DNA from: Pseudomonas fluorescens
GTDB taxonomy: Bacteria > Pseudomonadota > Gammaproteobacteria > Pseudomonadales > Pseudomonadaceae
Length of the DNA stretch: 64,000 nucleotides
Direction of reading: 5' to 3'
Assembly (NCBI RefSeq): GCF_003732425.1
Contig: NZ_MOBX01000001.1
Span: forward strand, 240,253 to 304,252
Each line of letters opens with the position of its first letter. Position 1 is the stretch's first letter. Under the pieces are notes generated by a model, which saw only the letters and a list, made by a program, of their open reading frames with translations, made no database searches and had not been told where the DNA came from. Below are positions 57,503-64,000 of the stretch, one piece after another. A program made the translations under genes and the position numbers.

Positions 57503-57690
57503 GGGTTTAACTCCTGCTTGTTACCGTTTCATTCGATCGGAACCGAATGTCGTTTTGGTGTCTGATTCGGTAAGGAACCGGGAGCACCATCTGCGTAGGC
57601 TTATGGTTTAAGACTTGCGTCGCCTACGGTCTTGGATAGCCCCCGCCAGGCAGGGACCCCAATCTTTCAATTGGCGCGAACCGTCGCGCC
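57503..57690 (-). promoter_or_regulatory. structured L10-type leader before rplJ
   Basis: A 198-base gap without a gene. On the minus strand it contains a long pairing (GTAGGC ... GCCTAC around GACGCAAGTCTTAAACCATA), flanked by GGTCC and GGTTCC segments. Its position and pairing fit the L10(L12)4-binding leader of gammaproteobacteria. No base-level match was computed. Confidence 0.5.
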
Positions 57691-57700
57691 AACCTTTGTC

Positions 57701-58396
57701 TTACGCGTCGAGCGAGCTCTGGTCGATAACCAGACCTGGGCCCATAGTGGTGCTCAGGGTAACGCGCTTGACGTAGATACCTTTCGAAGAAGCTGGTTTG
57801 ATGCGCTTCAGATCAGCGATCAGGGCTTCAACGTTTTCCTTCAGCTTGACGGCATCGAAGCCGATCTTGCCAACGGAAGTGTGGATGATGCCGTTTTTGT
57901 CGGTGCGATAACGAACCTGACCAGCTTTAGCGTTCTTAACCGCGGTAGCTACGTCCGGAGTTACGGTACCAACCTTAGGGTTAGGCATCAGGCCACGTGG
58001 ACCGAGGATCTGACCCAGTTGACCTACAACGCGCATTGCATCCGGGGATGCGATAACCACGTCATAGTTCAGGTCGCCGCCTTTCATTTCGGCAGCCAGG
58101 TCGTCCATACCTACACGGTCAGCGCCGGCAGCCAGAGCGGCCTCAGCAGCTGGACCCTGGGTGAACACAGCAACGCGAACGGTCTTGCCAGTGCCGTGTG
58201 GCAGCACAGTAGCGCTACGAACGACCTGGTCGGATTTACGCGGGTCAACACCCAGGTTTACAGCAACGTCGAACGACTCGCTGAACTTGACAGTCGACAG
58301 CTCAGCCAGCAGAGCAGCAGCGTCTACAATGTTGTAGGCCTTGCCTGCTTCGATTTTGCCGGCGATAGCCTTTTGACGCTTGGTCAGCTTAGCCAT
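57701..58396 (-). CDS. rplA: 50S ribosomal protein L1
   Basis: A 231-residue L1 ([20 protein letters not shown]) with the two-domain layout and the conserved GRNGTV-like [16 protein letters not shown] region. It forms the L1 stalk that gates E-site tRNA. In E. coli it also represses rplKA translation by binding the rplK leader. Its ATG shares a base with the rplK stop (TAATG). Confidence 0.98.
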   Translation of the reverse strand: MAKLTKRQKAIAGKIEAGKAYNIVDAAALLAELSTVKFSESFDVAVNLGVDPRKSDQVVRSATVLPHGTGKTVRVAVFTQGPAAEAALAAGADRVGMDDLAAEMKGGDLNYDVVIASPDAMRVVGQLGQILGPRGLMPNPKVGTVTPDVATAVKNAKAGQVRYRTDKNGIIHTSVGKIGFDAVKLKENVEALIADLKRIKPASSKGIYVKRVTLSTTMGPGLVIDQSSLDA

Positions 58397-58827
58397 TACA
58401 CACCCTCCACGTTAAGGCCCATGCTACGAGCAGAACCGGCGATAGTACGCACGGCTGCATCCATATCAGCTGCAGTCAGATCCGCGTTTTTGGTTTTCGC
58501 GATTTCTTCCAGCTGAGCACGGGTAACAGTGCCAACCTTAACGGTGTTCGGACGAGCGGAACCGCTGGTCAGACCGGCCGCTTTCTTCAGCAGAACCGAA
58601 GCAGGGGTGGATTTGGTTTCGAAAGTGAAGCTACGGTCGCTATAGACAGTGATGATCACTGGAGTCGGCAGACCTGCTTCAAGACCCTGAGTACGGGCGT
58701 TGAAAGCCTTGCAGAATTCCATGATGTTCACGCCGTGCTGACCCAGAGCAGGACCAACAGGTGGACTTGGGTTAGCCTGAGCGGCCTTCACTTGCAGCTT
58801 GATGTAAGCGGTAATTTTCTTGGCCAT
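58396..58827 (-). CDS. rplK: 50S ribosomal protein L11
   Basis: A 143-residue L11 ([20 protein letters not shown]), with the GTPase-centre RNA-binding C-terminal domain and the proline-rich N-terminal domain ([15 protein letters not shown]) needed for RelA activation and thiostrepton binding. The ATG at 58827 was chosen by homology and a GGAG site. It is coupled to rplA through a TAATG overlap. Confidence 0.98.
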   Translation of the reverse strand: MAKKITAYIKLQVKAAQANPSPPVGPALGQHGVNIMEFCKAFNARTQGLEAGLPTPVIITVYSDRSFTFETKSTPASVLLKKAAGLTSGSARPNTVKVGTVTRAQLEEIAKTKNADLTAADMDAAVRTIAGSARSMGLNVEGV

Positions 58828-58900
58828 GAGGCACTCCAATTACGGGTTCGAACGCCTCGAAAGGCTCCCCGGTTACTTGCGCGTTTATCCCAGTGACGAC

Positions 58901-58929
58901 AAAACCCCACAGCCTAGGGCTGCGGGGTT
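58901..58929 (-). terminator. secE-nusG terminator
   Basis: On the minus strand AACCCCGCAGCC, CTA, GGCTGTGGGGTT, TTG, 16 bases after the nusG stop. It separates secE-nusG from rplKA. Confidence 0.82.
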
Positions 58930-58944
58930 GGGATGCTTGTTCAG

Positions 58945-59478
58945 TTAGACCTTTTCGACCTGACTGAACTCCAACTCCACCGGAGTAGAGCGACCGAAAA
59001 TGAGCACCGCCACTTGGATCCGGCTCTTTTCGTAGTTAACTTCTTCAACAACGCCATTGAAATCAGCAAATGGGCCGTCATTGACTCGCACCGTTTCACC
59101 TGGCTCGAACAGAGTCTTCGGCTTAGGCTTGTCGCTACCATCAGCAACACGACGCAGAATTGCTTCCGCCTCTTTATCGGTGATTGGGGCAGGCTTATCA
59201 GCAGTACCGCCGATAAAACCCATCACCCGAGGAGTATCCTTGACCAAGTGCCAAGTACCCTCATTCATATCCATCTGAACCAGCACATAGCCTGGAAAGA
59301 ACTTGCGTTCGCTTTTGCGCTTCTGGCCATTACGCATTTCAACCACTTCTTCAGTGGGAACCAGAATCTCGCCGAAGCCATCTTCCATGCCAGCCAGCTT
59401 TACGCGCTCGATCAGCGAGCGCATCACATGCTTCTCGTAACCCGAGTAAGCATGCACAACATACCAACGCTTAGCCAC
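58945..59478 (-). CDS. nusG: transcription termination/antitermination factor NusG
   Basis: A 177-residue NusG. The N-terminal NGN domain ([20 protein letters not shown]) binds RNA polymerase across the cleft, and the C-terminal KOW domain ([20 protein letters not shown]) binds Rho or S10. It couples transcription with translation. It is co-transcribed with secE (9-base gap). Confidence 0.98.
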   Translation of the reverse strand: MAKRWYVVHAYSGYEKHVMRSLIERVKLAGMEDGFGEILVPTEEVVEMRNGQKRKSERKFFPGYVLVQMDMNEGTWHLVKDTPRVMGFIGGTADKPAPITDKEAEAILRRVADGSDKPKPKTLFEPGETVRVNDGPFADFNGVVEEVNYEKSRIQVAVLIFGRSTPVELEFSQVEKV

Positions 59479-59487
59479 GGGACACCC

Positions 59488-59856
59488 TTAGCCGACAATC
59501 AAGGAAACAAGCCAGCCGAGCAGGGAATCAAGCCCCCACAACAGCAACGCCATAACCAGAACAACAGCCACCACAATGAGGGTGGTCTGCGTGGTTTCTT
59601 GGCGAGTTGGCCAAACGACTTTACGAATCTCGGTGCGAGCTTCCTTAACCAGTACAAAGAAAGACTTGCCCTTCGCAGTCTGCAGGCCTACAAAGGCAGC
59701 TACAGCAGCAATGACAAGCAAAGCGAGCACACGGTACAGGATCGGCGAAGCAGAGTAATACTGATTGCCAACAACGCCAACAACCACCAAAGCGACAACT
59801 ACAAGCCACTTGAGCAGATCGAAGCGAGAGCCTTGAGCTTCAGCTTTAGGAGTCAT
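59488..59856 (-). CDS. secE: preprotein translocase subunit SecE
   Basis: A 122-residue SecE with three membrane helices (about 17-36, 43-62 and 92-118) and the conserved amphipathic hinge (EARTEIRKVVWPTRQETTQT) that clamps SecY. It is the three-helix gammaproteobacterial form. It lies downstream of tRNA-Trp. Confidence 0.97.
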   Translation of the reverse strand: MTPKAEAQGSRFDLLKWLVVVALVVVGVVGNQYYSASPILYRVLALLVIAAVAAFVGLQTAKGKSFFVLVKEARTEIRKVVWPTRQETTQTTLIVVAVVLVMALLLWGLDSLLGWLVSLIVG

Positions 59857-59901
59857 CTATGAAGATCCTGTGAAAAGAAAGCCAGACACACCGAGTGAAT
59901 C

Positions 59902-59977
59902 TGGCAGGTCAGGAGGGAATCGAACCCCCAACCTACGGTTTTGGAGACCGTCGCTCTGCCAATTGAGCTACTGACCT
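59902..59977 (-). tRNA. tRNA-Trp (anticodon CCA)
   Basis: A 76-base cloverleaf with an encoded CCA end: acceptor AGGTCAG/CTGACCT, D arm GCTCAATTGGCAGAGC, anticodon arm CGGTCTCCAAAACCG with CCA, T arm GGGGGTTCGATTCCC. It lies between tufB and secE as in E. coli. Confidence 0.97.
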
Positions 59978-59989
59978 AAAACAAAATCA

Positions 59990-60010
59990 GGCCGACCATT
60001 ATGCCGGCCC
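59990..60010 (-). terminator. possible tufB terminator
   Basis: On the minus strand GGCCGG, CATAATGGT, CGGCC, then TGATTTTGTTTT. The 5- to 6-bp stem is weak. The same bases overlap a possible promoter for tRNA-Trp, so this call is ambiguous. Confidence 0.45.
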
Positions 60011-60026
60011 GAAAAATACATTACAA
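59998..60026 (-). promoter_or_regulatory. candidate tRNA-Trp/secE/nusG promoter
   Basis: On the minus strand TTGTAA, 17 bases, CATAAT, about 20 bases before tRNA-Trp. Its -10 lies in the hairpin at 59990-60010, so this may be either a promoter or a terminator. Confidence 0.35.
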
Positions 60027-60030
60027 CTAC

Positions 60031-61224
60031 TTACTCGATGATTTTAGCTACGACGCCAGCGCCGACGGTACGACCGCCTTCACGGATAGCGAAACGCAGA
60101 CCGTCTTCCATCGCGATGGTTTTGATCAGGGTAACAGTCATCTGAATGTTGTCACCTGGCATTACCATTTCAACGCCTTCTGGCAGCTCGCAGTTACCAG
60201 TCACGTCAGTAGTACGGAAGTAGAACTGCGGACGGTAGCCTTTGAAGAACGGAGTGTGACGACCGCCTTCTTCCTTGCTCAGAACGTAAACTTCTGCGGT
60301 GAACTTGGTGTGTGGCTTAACCGAACCCGGCTTAACCAGAACCTGACCACGCTCAACGTCGTCACGCTTGGTACCACGCAGCAGAACGCCGCAGTTCTCG
60401 CCAGCACGACCTTCGTCAAGCAGCTTGCGGAACATTTCAACACCGGTGCAGGTGGTGGTGGTGGTGTCACGCAGACCAACGATCTCCAGTGCATCTTGAA
60501 CGCGAACGATACCGCGCTCGATACGACCAGTCACAACAGTACCGCGACCCGAGATCGAGAATACGTCTTCGATTGGCATCAGGAATGGCTTGTCGATCAT
60601 ACGAACTGGTTCTGGGATGTAGGTATCCAGAGTTTCTACCAGCTTACGAACGGCAGTGGTGCCCATTTCGTTGTCGTCTTTGCCTTCCAGAGCCATACGA
60701 GCCGAACCGATGATGATCGGAGTGTCGTCGCCTGGGAAGTCATAGGTGGACAGCAGGTCGCGAACTTCCATCTCAACCAGTTCCAGCAGCTCAGCGTCGT
60801 CTACCAGGTCAGCCTTGTTCAGGAAAACCACGATGTACGGAACGCCTACCTGACGGGACAGCAGGATGTGCTCACGGGTTTGCGGCATCGGACCATCAGC
60901 GGCCGAGCAAACCAGGATCGCGCCGTCCATCTGGGCAGCACCAGTGATCATGTTCTTCACGTAGTCAGCGTGACCTGGGCAGTCAACGTGAGCGTAGTGA
61001 CGAATAGTCGAGTTGTACTCAACATGAGCGGTGTTGATGGTGATACCGCGAGCTTTTTCTTCTGGAGCGCTGTCGATCTTGTCGAATTCAACTACGGCCG
61101 AACCGAAAACTTCGGAGCAGACGCGAGTCAGAGCAGCGGTCAGAGTGGTTTTACCGTGGTCAACGTGACCAATGGTCCCAACGTTGACGTGGGGCAGGGA
61201 ACGATCAAATTTTTCCTTAGCCAT
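60031..61224 (-). CDS. tufB: elongation factor Tu, second copy
   Basis: A 397-residue EF-Tu with the same protein sequence as 43474-44667 over every stretch I compared. The G-domain motifs are identical. It is preceded by tRNA-Tyr, -Gly and -Thr and followed by tRNA-Trp, the tRNA-tufB order of E. coli. The ATG at 61224 was chosen by homology; the frame continues five codons upstream. The nucleotide differences from tufA cluster at the 5' end of the gene. Confidence 0.98.
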   Translation of the reverse strand: MAKEKFDRSLPHVNVGTIGHVDHGKTTLTAALTRVCSEVFGSAVVEFDKIDSAPEEKARGITINTAHVEYNSTIRHYAHVDCPGHADYVKNMITGAAQMDGAILVCSAADGPMPQTREHILLSRQVGVPYIVVFLNKADLVDDAELLELVEMEVRDLLSTYDFPGDDTPIIIGSARMALEGKDDNEMGTTAVRKLVETLDTYIPEPVRMIDKPFLMPIEDVFSISGRGTVVTGRIERGIVRVQDALEIVGLRDTTTTTCTGVEMFRKLLDEGRAGENCGVLLRGTKRDDVERGQVLVKPGSVKPHTKFTAEVYVLSKEEGGRHTPFFKGYRPQFYFRTTDVTGNCELPEGVEMVMPGDNIQMTVTLIKTIAMEDGLRFAIREGGRTVGAGVVAKIIE

Positions 61225-61309
61225 CGATATCACCCTCAACAGAAGAAATTAGACAAACAATATCAACCATTAAAACAAAGGCAGATATTTTCATATCTGC
61301 CTTGTTATA

Positions 61310-61385
61310 TGGAGCTCTTGAGCGGATTTGAACCGCTGACCTCACCCTTACCAAGGGTGTGCTCTACCAACTGAGCTACAAGAGC
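61310..61385 (-). tRNA. tRNA-Thr (anticodon GGT)
   Basis: 76 bases with encoded CCA. Acceptor GCTCTTG/CAAGAGC, anticodon arm CACCCTTGGTAAGGGTG with GGT, T arm GCGGTTCAAATCCGC. It lies 86 bases before tufB. Confidence 0.97.
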
Positions 61386-61411
61386 GAAACACTTCGCACA
61401 ACCTGCAAACT

Positions 61412-61485
<74 letters not shown>

Positions 61486-61510
61486 AGAGCCTGCAGCTCA
61501 CGCTTAAATC

Positions 61511-61595
61511 TGGTGGAGGGAGAAGGATTCGAACCTTCGAAGTCGTAGACGTCAGATTTACAGTCTGATCCCTTTGGCCGCTCGGGAACCCCTCC
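61511..61595 (-). tRNA. tRNA-Tyr (anticodon GTA)
   Basis: 85 bases with a long variable arm and encoded CCA. Acceptor GGAGGG/CCCTCC, anticodon arm CAGACTGTAAATCTG with GTA. It is first in the tRNA-tufB transcript. Confidence 0.97.
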
Positions 61596-61608
61596 TAATC
61601 AGGCCGGC

Positions 61609-61636
61609 ATTCTATACTATGCCAAACCCCTGTCAA
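61609..61636 (-). promoter_or_regulatory. proximal promoter of the tRNA-tufB unit
   Basis: On the minus strand TTGACA, 16 bases, TAGAAT, followed by a GC-rich discriminator GCCGGCC. It starts transcription about 10 bases before tRNA-Tyr. Confidence 0.82.
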
Positions 61637-61726
61637 GCATTTTCTCATTTAAAAACCTGAGGTTAGCTGCGTTGACATCGCCTCACTTTGATTTCCCGTT
61701 TAGGTCTTCGCTGTGGAGCGGGCGCC

Positions 61727-61755
61727 ATTCTATGCAAACTATTCAGCAGGTGCAA
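61727..61755 (-). promoter_or_regulatory. distal promoter of the tRNA-tufB unit
   Basis: On the minus strand TTGCAC, 17 bases, TAGAAT, followed by discriminator GGCGCCCG. Its -35 lies within the last codons of the SPOR-like gene. Confidence 0.68.
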
Positions 61756-62170
61756 CCCCCTCACACGGCATTATTTTATGTTTTAACTCATTGAATTCCT
61801 TGGAAAGGTTTTGCAACTGAGCATCCCCTAGCAAACGCTGGCTCTGAGGCGCGACAGACAACCAATAACCGACCCCAGAAGCGTCCTTCGACGAGGATTT
61901 TACATCGACCCCCATTTCAGCCAAACGCTGCTGAAGCGCTGAAATCGACTCCTGCCGAGAAAGGCCGCCAAGGAAAAGACACTCTTGCCGACGCCCCACC
62001 AGCCCTTCCCGAACATCACCTGTCGTTTCGCTGAGCAAGCGAATGTCTTGCTGGGGGCCTCTATACAAACTGAGAGGCGTTACATCCTTCGCCCGCAAGG
62101 GCGCCTCCTGTTGATGCCAGACATAATAGAAAACATTAAGAACAAGAAGCAGGAGAAACAACCAACGCAT
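61739..62170 (-). CDS. membrane-anchored SPOR-like hypothetical protein
   Basis: A 143-residue protein with one N-terminal membrane helix (MRWLFLLLLVLNVFYYVW). The C-terminal 80 residues resemble a SPOR domain (ECLFLGGLSRQESISALQQR, then YWLSVAPQSQR, then IMPCEGVA), which in other proteins binds septal peptidoglycan without stem peptides. The ATG at 62170 has a GAGG site five bases upstream; a longer frame to 62269 overlaps coaX. It lies seven bases after coaX, so it is probably in the birA-coaX transcript. Its function is unknown; the SPOR match is by eye. Confidence 0.8.
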   Translation of the reverse strand: MRWLFLLLLVLNVFYYVWHQQEAPLRAKDVTPLSLYRGPQQDIRLLSETTGDVREGLVGRRQECLFLGGLSRQESISALQQRLAEMGVDVKSSSKDASGVGYWLSVAPQSQRLLGDAQLQNLSKEFNELKHKIMPCEGVAPAE

Positions 62171-62177
62171 ACAAACC

Positions 62178-62930
62178 TCAGGAAAAAGGACACGCCATAG
62201 CCAGCCCCACAAACACCAGATCAGGTACAACTCGGGCCTCAGGCGAGACACCCGCAACCAATTCAGCATCCCCTCCAGTGATAAATACTGCGAAGTCGCC
62301 CCCCCAGTAGGAGCGCGCCAGCTCCAACTGTGTCAATACAAAACCCCGCAACATCAGTGAACACCCTCGCTCCACCGCCTCAACGGTGGTTCGCCCAGGC
62401 GCACTGCTGGACAACGCGCGCTCGGCAGCAAGATCTCCATAGCGAATCTTACGGGTATGCGTACGCAATTGATTTCGCATCAACGGCATTCCGGGGCAAA
62501 TAAAACCGCCCAGATGCTCACCATTCTTAGCAATAAAATCTGCGGTGACCGCCGTACCGAAATCAAGCACCAGACAAGCACTGCCCGACGCAAGGTGAAA
62601 CCCGCCAAGCATGGCCAGCCATCGATCAAGTCCTAGACGCTCGTAGTCTTCATAACCATTTTTGACGCCAGACATTTCACGAGCGGACTTCGCACACACC
62701 ACCGAAATACCAAACTCCCGCTCGATAACCTCGATTAATGCGTCAGTCTCCTCCGCAGTCCTGACACTGACCACGCGACACTTGCGAAGCACAAGCCCAT
62801 CGAGGGCCCTCAAACTCTCAAGCAATGCGAGATCAGAGTCGACAACCCCTTCGGAAAACAGAGCGCCGAGCGCAGCCTTCAGCACTCGCCACTTAATAAA
62901 ACTGTTCCCACAGTCGAGCTCAAGAATCAT
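62178..62930 (-). CDS. coaX: type III pantothenate kinase
   Basis: A 250-residue CoaX. Motifs: [14 protein letters not shown] (Asp6 and the phosphate loop), [11 protein letters not shown] (100-110), [12 protein letters not shown] (120-131) and [15 protein letters not shown]. It makes 4'-phosphopantothenate, the first step of CoA synthesis, and belongs to the ASKHA family not inhibited by CoA. The first 11 bases overlap birA, so the pair is coupled. A GTG one codon earlier is also in frame. Confidence 0.95.
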   Translation of the reverse strand: MILELDCGNSFIKWRVLKAALGALFSEGVVDSDLALLESLRALDGLVLRKCRVVSVRTAEETDALIEVIEREFGISVVCAKSAREMSGVKNGYEDYERLGLDRWLAMLGGFHLASGSACLVLDFGTAVTADFIAKNGEHLGGFICPGMPLMRNQLRTHTRKIRYGDLAAERALSSSAPGRTTVEAVERGCSLMLRGFVLTQLELARSYWGGDFAVFITGGDAELVAGVSPEARVVPDLVFVGLAMACPFS

Positions 62931-63873
62931 CACGCAACCTCAGGCTGAGCTCACCACCACTAAAGACTTTTTCCACGCCATCCACCTTCAGGCGCAGTGC
63001 ACCCTGACTGTCGATTCCGAGCACAACACCATCTATCTGACTGGAACCCGCAATCAATGACACAGAGCGATCTTGCCACAAATGATTTGCCTCCCATTCC
63101 GCCTGTAGAGCCGAAAAACCAACTACCTGATGGCGCTGAATGTAATCACTTAGCTGCTTACTGAGCTCCACCACCAACGCATTGCGATCAGTGCTCCTGC
63201 CTGATTCCAGCCGAATCGACGTCCATTGCTGATCCACCCCATCAGCCTCCTGCATGTTCACGTTAACGCCGATTCCCAGCACCACATGGCAAACGTCTGC
63301 CGGATCCCCGACGAGCTCAAGGAGAATGCCGGCAATTTTCTTGTTACCCACCAAGACATCGTTAGGCCATTTCAAGCCCGCACCTGGCACTCCAAAATTT
63401 CTCAAAGCCTGCAGAACAGCCAGCCCCACAACAAGACTCAAGCCCTCGAGCTGGCGCATTCCGCCATCGATGCGAAGTACAAGGCTGTAATAGAGATTCT
63501 CTGCAAAGGGACTCACCCACTTACGACCTCGTCGCCCACGCCCAGAGATTTGCCGCTCCGCGAGCACTAAAAAGGGCGCCAAACTACCCTGGCCAATCGC
63601 ACGCAAGGCTTCAGCATTTGTCGAGTCGACAGAATCCAGGACAGTAACCGGCCAATCTGGCGCCATTGCTGATAATGTCCGAGAGTCGAGCAACGTCAAC
63701 GGCGCAGCCAATTGATAGCCCCGCCCTCGAACTTTATGGATGGACAAGCCAAGCTCAGCCTCCAGATGCTGAAGCTGCTTCCACACCGCACTTCGACTTA
63801 TTCCCAGGGCGGTACCCAGATCCTGACCAGAATGGAATCGACCATCTTTCAGGAGGTTCAACAACGTCAGCAT
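62920..63873 (-). CDS. birA: biotin-protein ligase / biotin operon repressor BirA
   Basis: A 317-residue bifunctional BirA. The N-terminal winged helix ([20 protein letters not shown], 19-38) binds DNA. The ligase domain has DSTN (83-86), the biotinyl-AMP loop GRGRRGRKW (111-119), KWPNDV (168-173) and [10 protein letters not shown]. The C-terminal SH3-like domain ends SLRLRDDS. It biotinylates acetyl-CoA carboxylase and may repress bio genes. It overlaps coaX by 11 bases, a conserved Pseudomonas pair. Confidence 0.96.
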   Translation of the reverse strand: MLTLLNLLKDGRFHSGQDLGTALGISRSAVWKQLQHLEAELGLSIHKVRGRGYQLAAPLTLLDSRTLSAMAPDWPVTVLDSVDSTNAEALRAIGQGSLAPFLVLAERQISGRGRRGRKWVSPFAENLYYSLVLRIDGGMRQLEGLSLVVGLAVLQALRNFGVPGAGLKWPNDVLVGNKKIAGILLELVGDPADVCHVVLGIGVNVNMQEADGVDQQWTSIRLESGRSTDRNALVVELSKQLSDYIQRHQVVGFSALQAEWEANHLWQDRSVSLIAGSSQIDGVVLGIDSQGALRLKVDGVEKVFSGGELSLRLRDDS

Positions 63874-63964
63874 GCAAGTCTCGCCTCACAATGAGGCCCG
63901 AATAATAGCCATGCCCCGGGCCGTTGCATAGAAATCAAGCAGATACATTTCCTGCGGACAAAAC

Positions 63965-63994
63965 AAAACCCCAACTGCTTTCGCAATTGGGGTT
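63965..63994 (-). terminator. terminator of a unit lying right of the window (probable rRNA operon)
   Basis: On the minus strand AACCCCAATTGC, GAAA, GCAGTTGGGGTT, TTGTTTTG. Nothing in the window needs this stop, since birA starts after it. In P. aeruginosa the rRNA operon lies at this place on the same strand. Confidence 0.7.
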
Positions 63995-64000
63995 TCGGAA

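Noticed and set aside
60001..61374. A 457-codon plus-strand frame opposite tufB and tRNA-Thr
   Set aside because: It runs into a tRNA gene and is antisense to tufB; the equivalent frame also appears opposite tufA, as expected from codon bias.

Overview
The window is chromosomal DNA of a Pseudomonas, most likely of the P. fluorescens group. Three things support this: r-protein, RNA polymerase, KatA and ferritin sequences of Pseudomonas type; several families of paired palindromic REP repeats typical of that group; and a gene order (ssb, MFS, uvrA, ftnA, katA, rplQ ... rpsL, rpoC, rpoB ... secE, tRNA-Trp, tufB, tRNAs, coaX, birA) that matches, from memory, the PA4232-PA4280 stretch of P. aeruginosa PAO1. 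No prophage, insertion sequence, integron or CRISPR array is visible.

Left part (1-16.8 kb) is ordinary accessory and housekeeping content. It holds the 3' end of an OmpW/OprG porin, an overlapping pair of sugar-nucleotide epimerase/reductase genes, the large helicase Lhr, a YbiO-like MscS channel, and a translationally coupled four-gene unit (DUF72, YbhP-like phosphatase, cardiolipin synthase ClsB, YbhN-like membrane protein). A DUF3182/hydrolase pair follows, then a GlxA-type regulator divergent from an isochorismatase-family hydrolase. REP doublets sit in most of the gaps here and none is seen right of 20 kb.

The middle (17.5-22.2 kb) is the most interesting part. It is a six-gene operon equivalent to Escherichia coli yjfIJKLMC: DUF2170 protein, PspA/IM30 homologue, DUF2491, four-TM DUF350 protein, DUF1190 exported protein and a glutathionylspermidine-synthase-like ATP-grasp ligase. 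Its promoter lies between two copies of the perfect palindrome CTCACGCGTGAG. The first gene has a basic N-terminal extension that resembles a small ribbon-helix-helix domain, suggesting it may be an autoregulator. The combination suggests an envelope-stress or membrane-protection system with a peptide-ligase activity, whose chemistry is unknown. A DNA-metabolism block (ssb, YajR-like MFS, divergent uvrA) and an oxidative-stress pair (non-heme ferritin ftnA, catalase katA) follow.

The right part (29.6-61.6 kb, all minus strand) is the ribosomal-protein/transcription super-cluster: alpha operon (rpsM to rplQ), spc operon (rplN to rpmJ), S10 operon (rpsJ to rpsQ), str operon (rpsL, rpsG, fusA, tufA), rpoBC with rplJL, rplKA, secE-nusG, and tufB with four tRNAs. 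Internal sigma70-type promoters with good -35/-10 boxes are visible before rpsM, rpsJ, rpsL and the tRNA-tufB unit. The two tuf genes are near-identical copies. The window ends with a SPOR-like membrane protein, coaX, birA and a terminator hairpin that probably closes an rRNA operon lying just outside the right edge.
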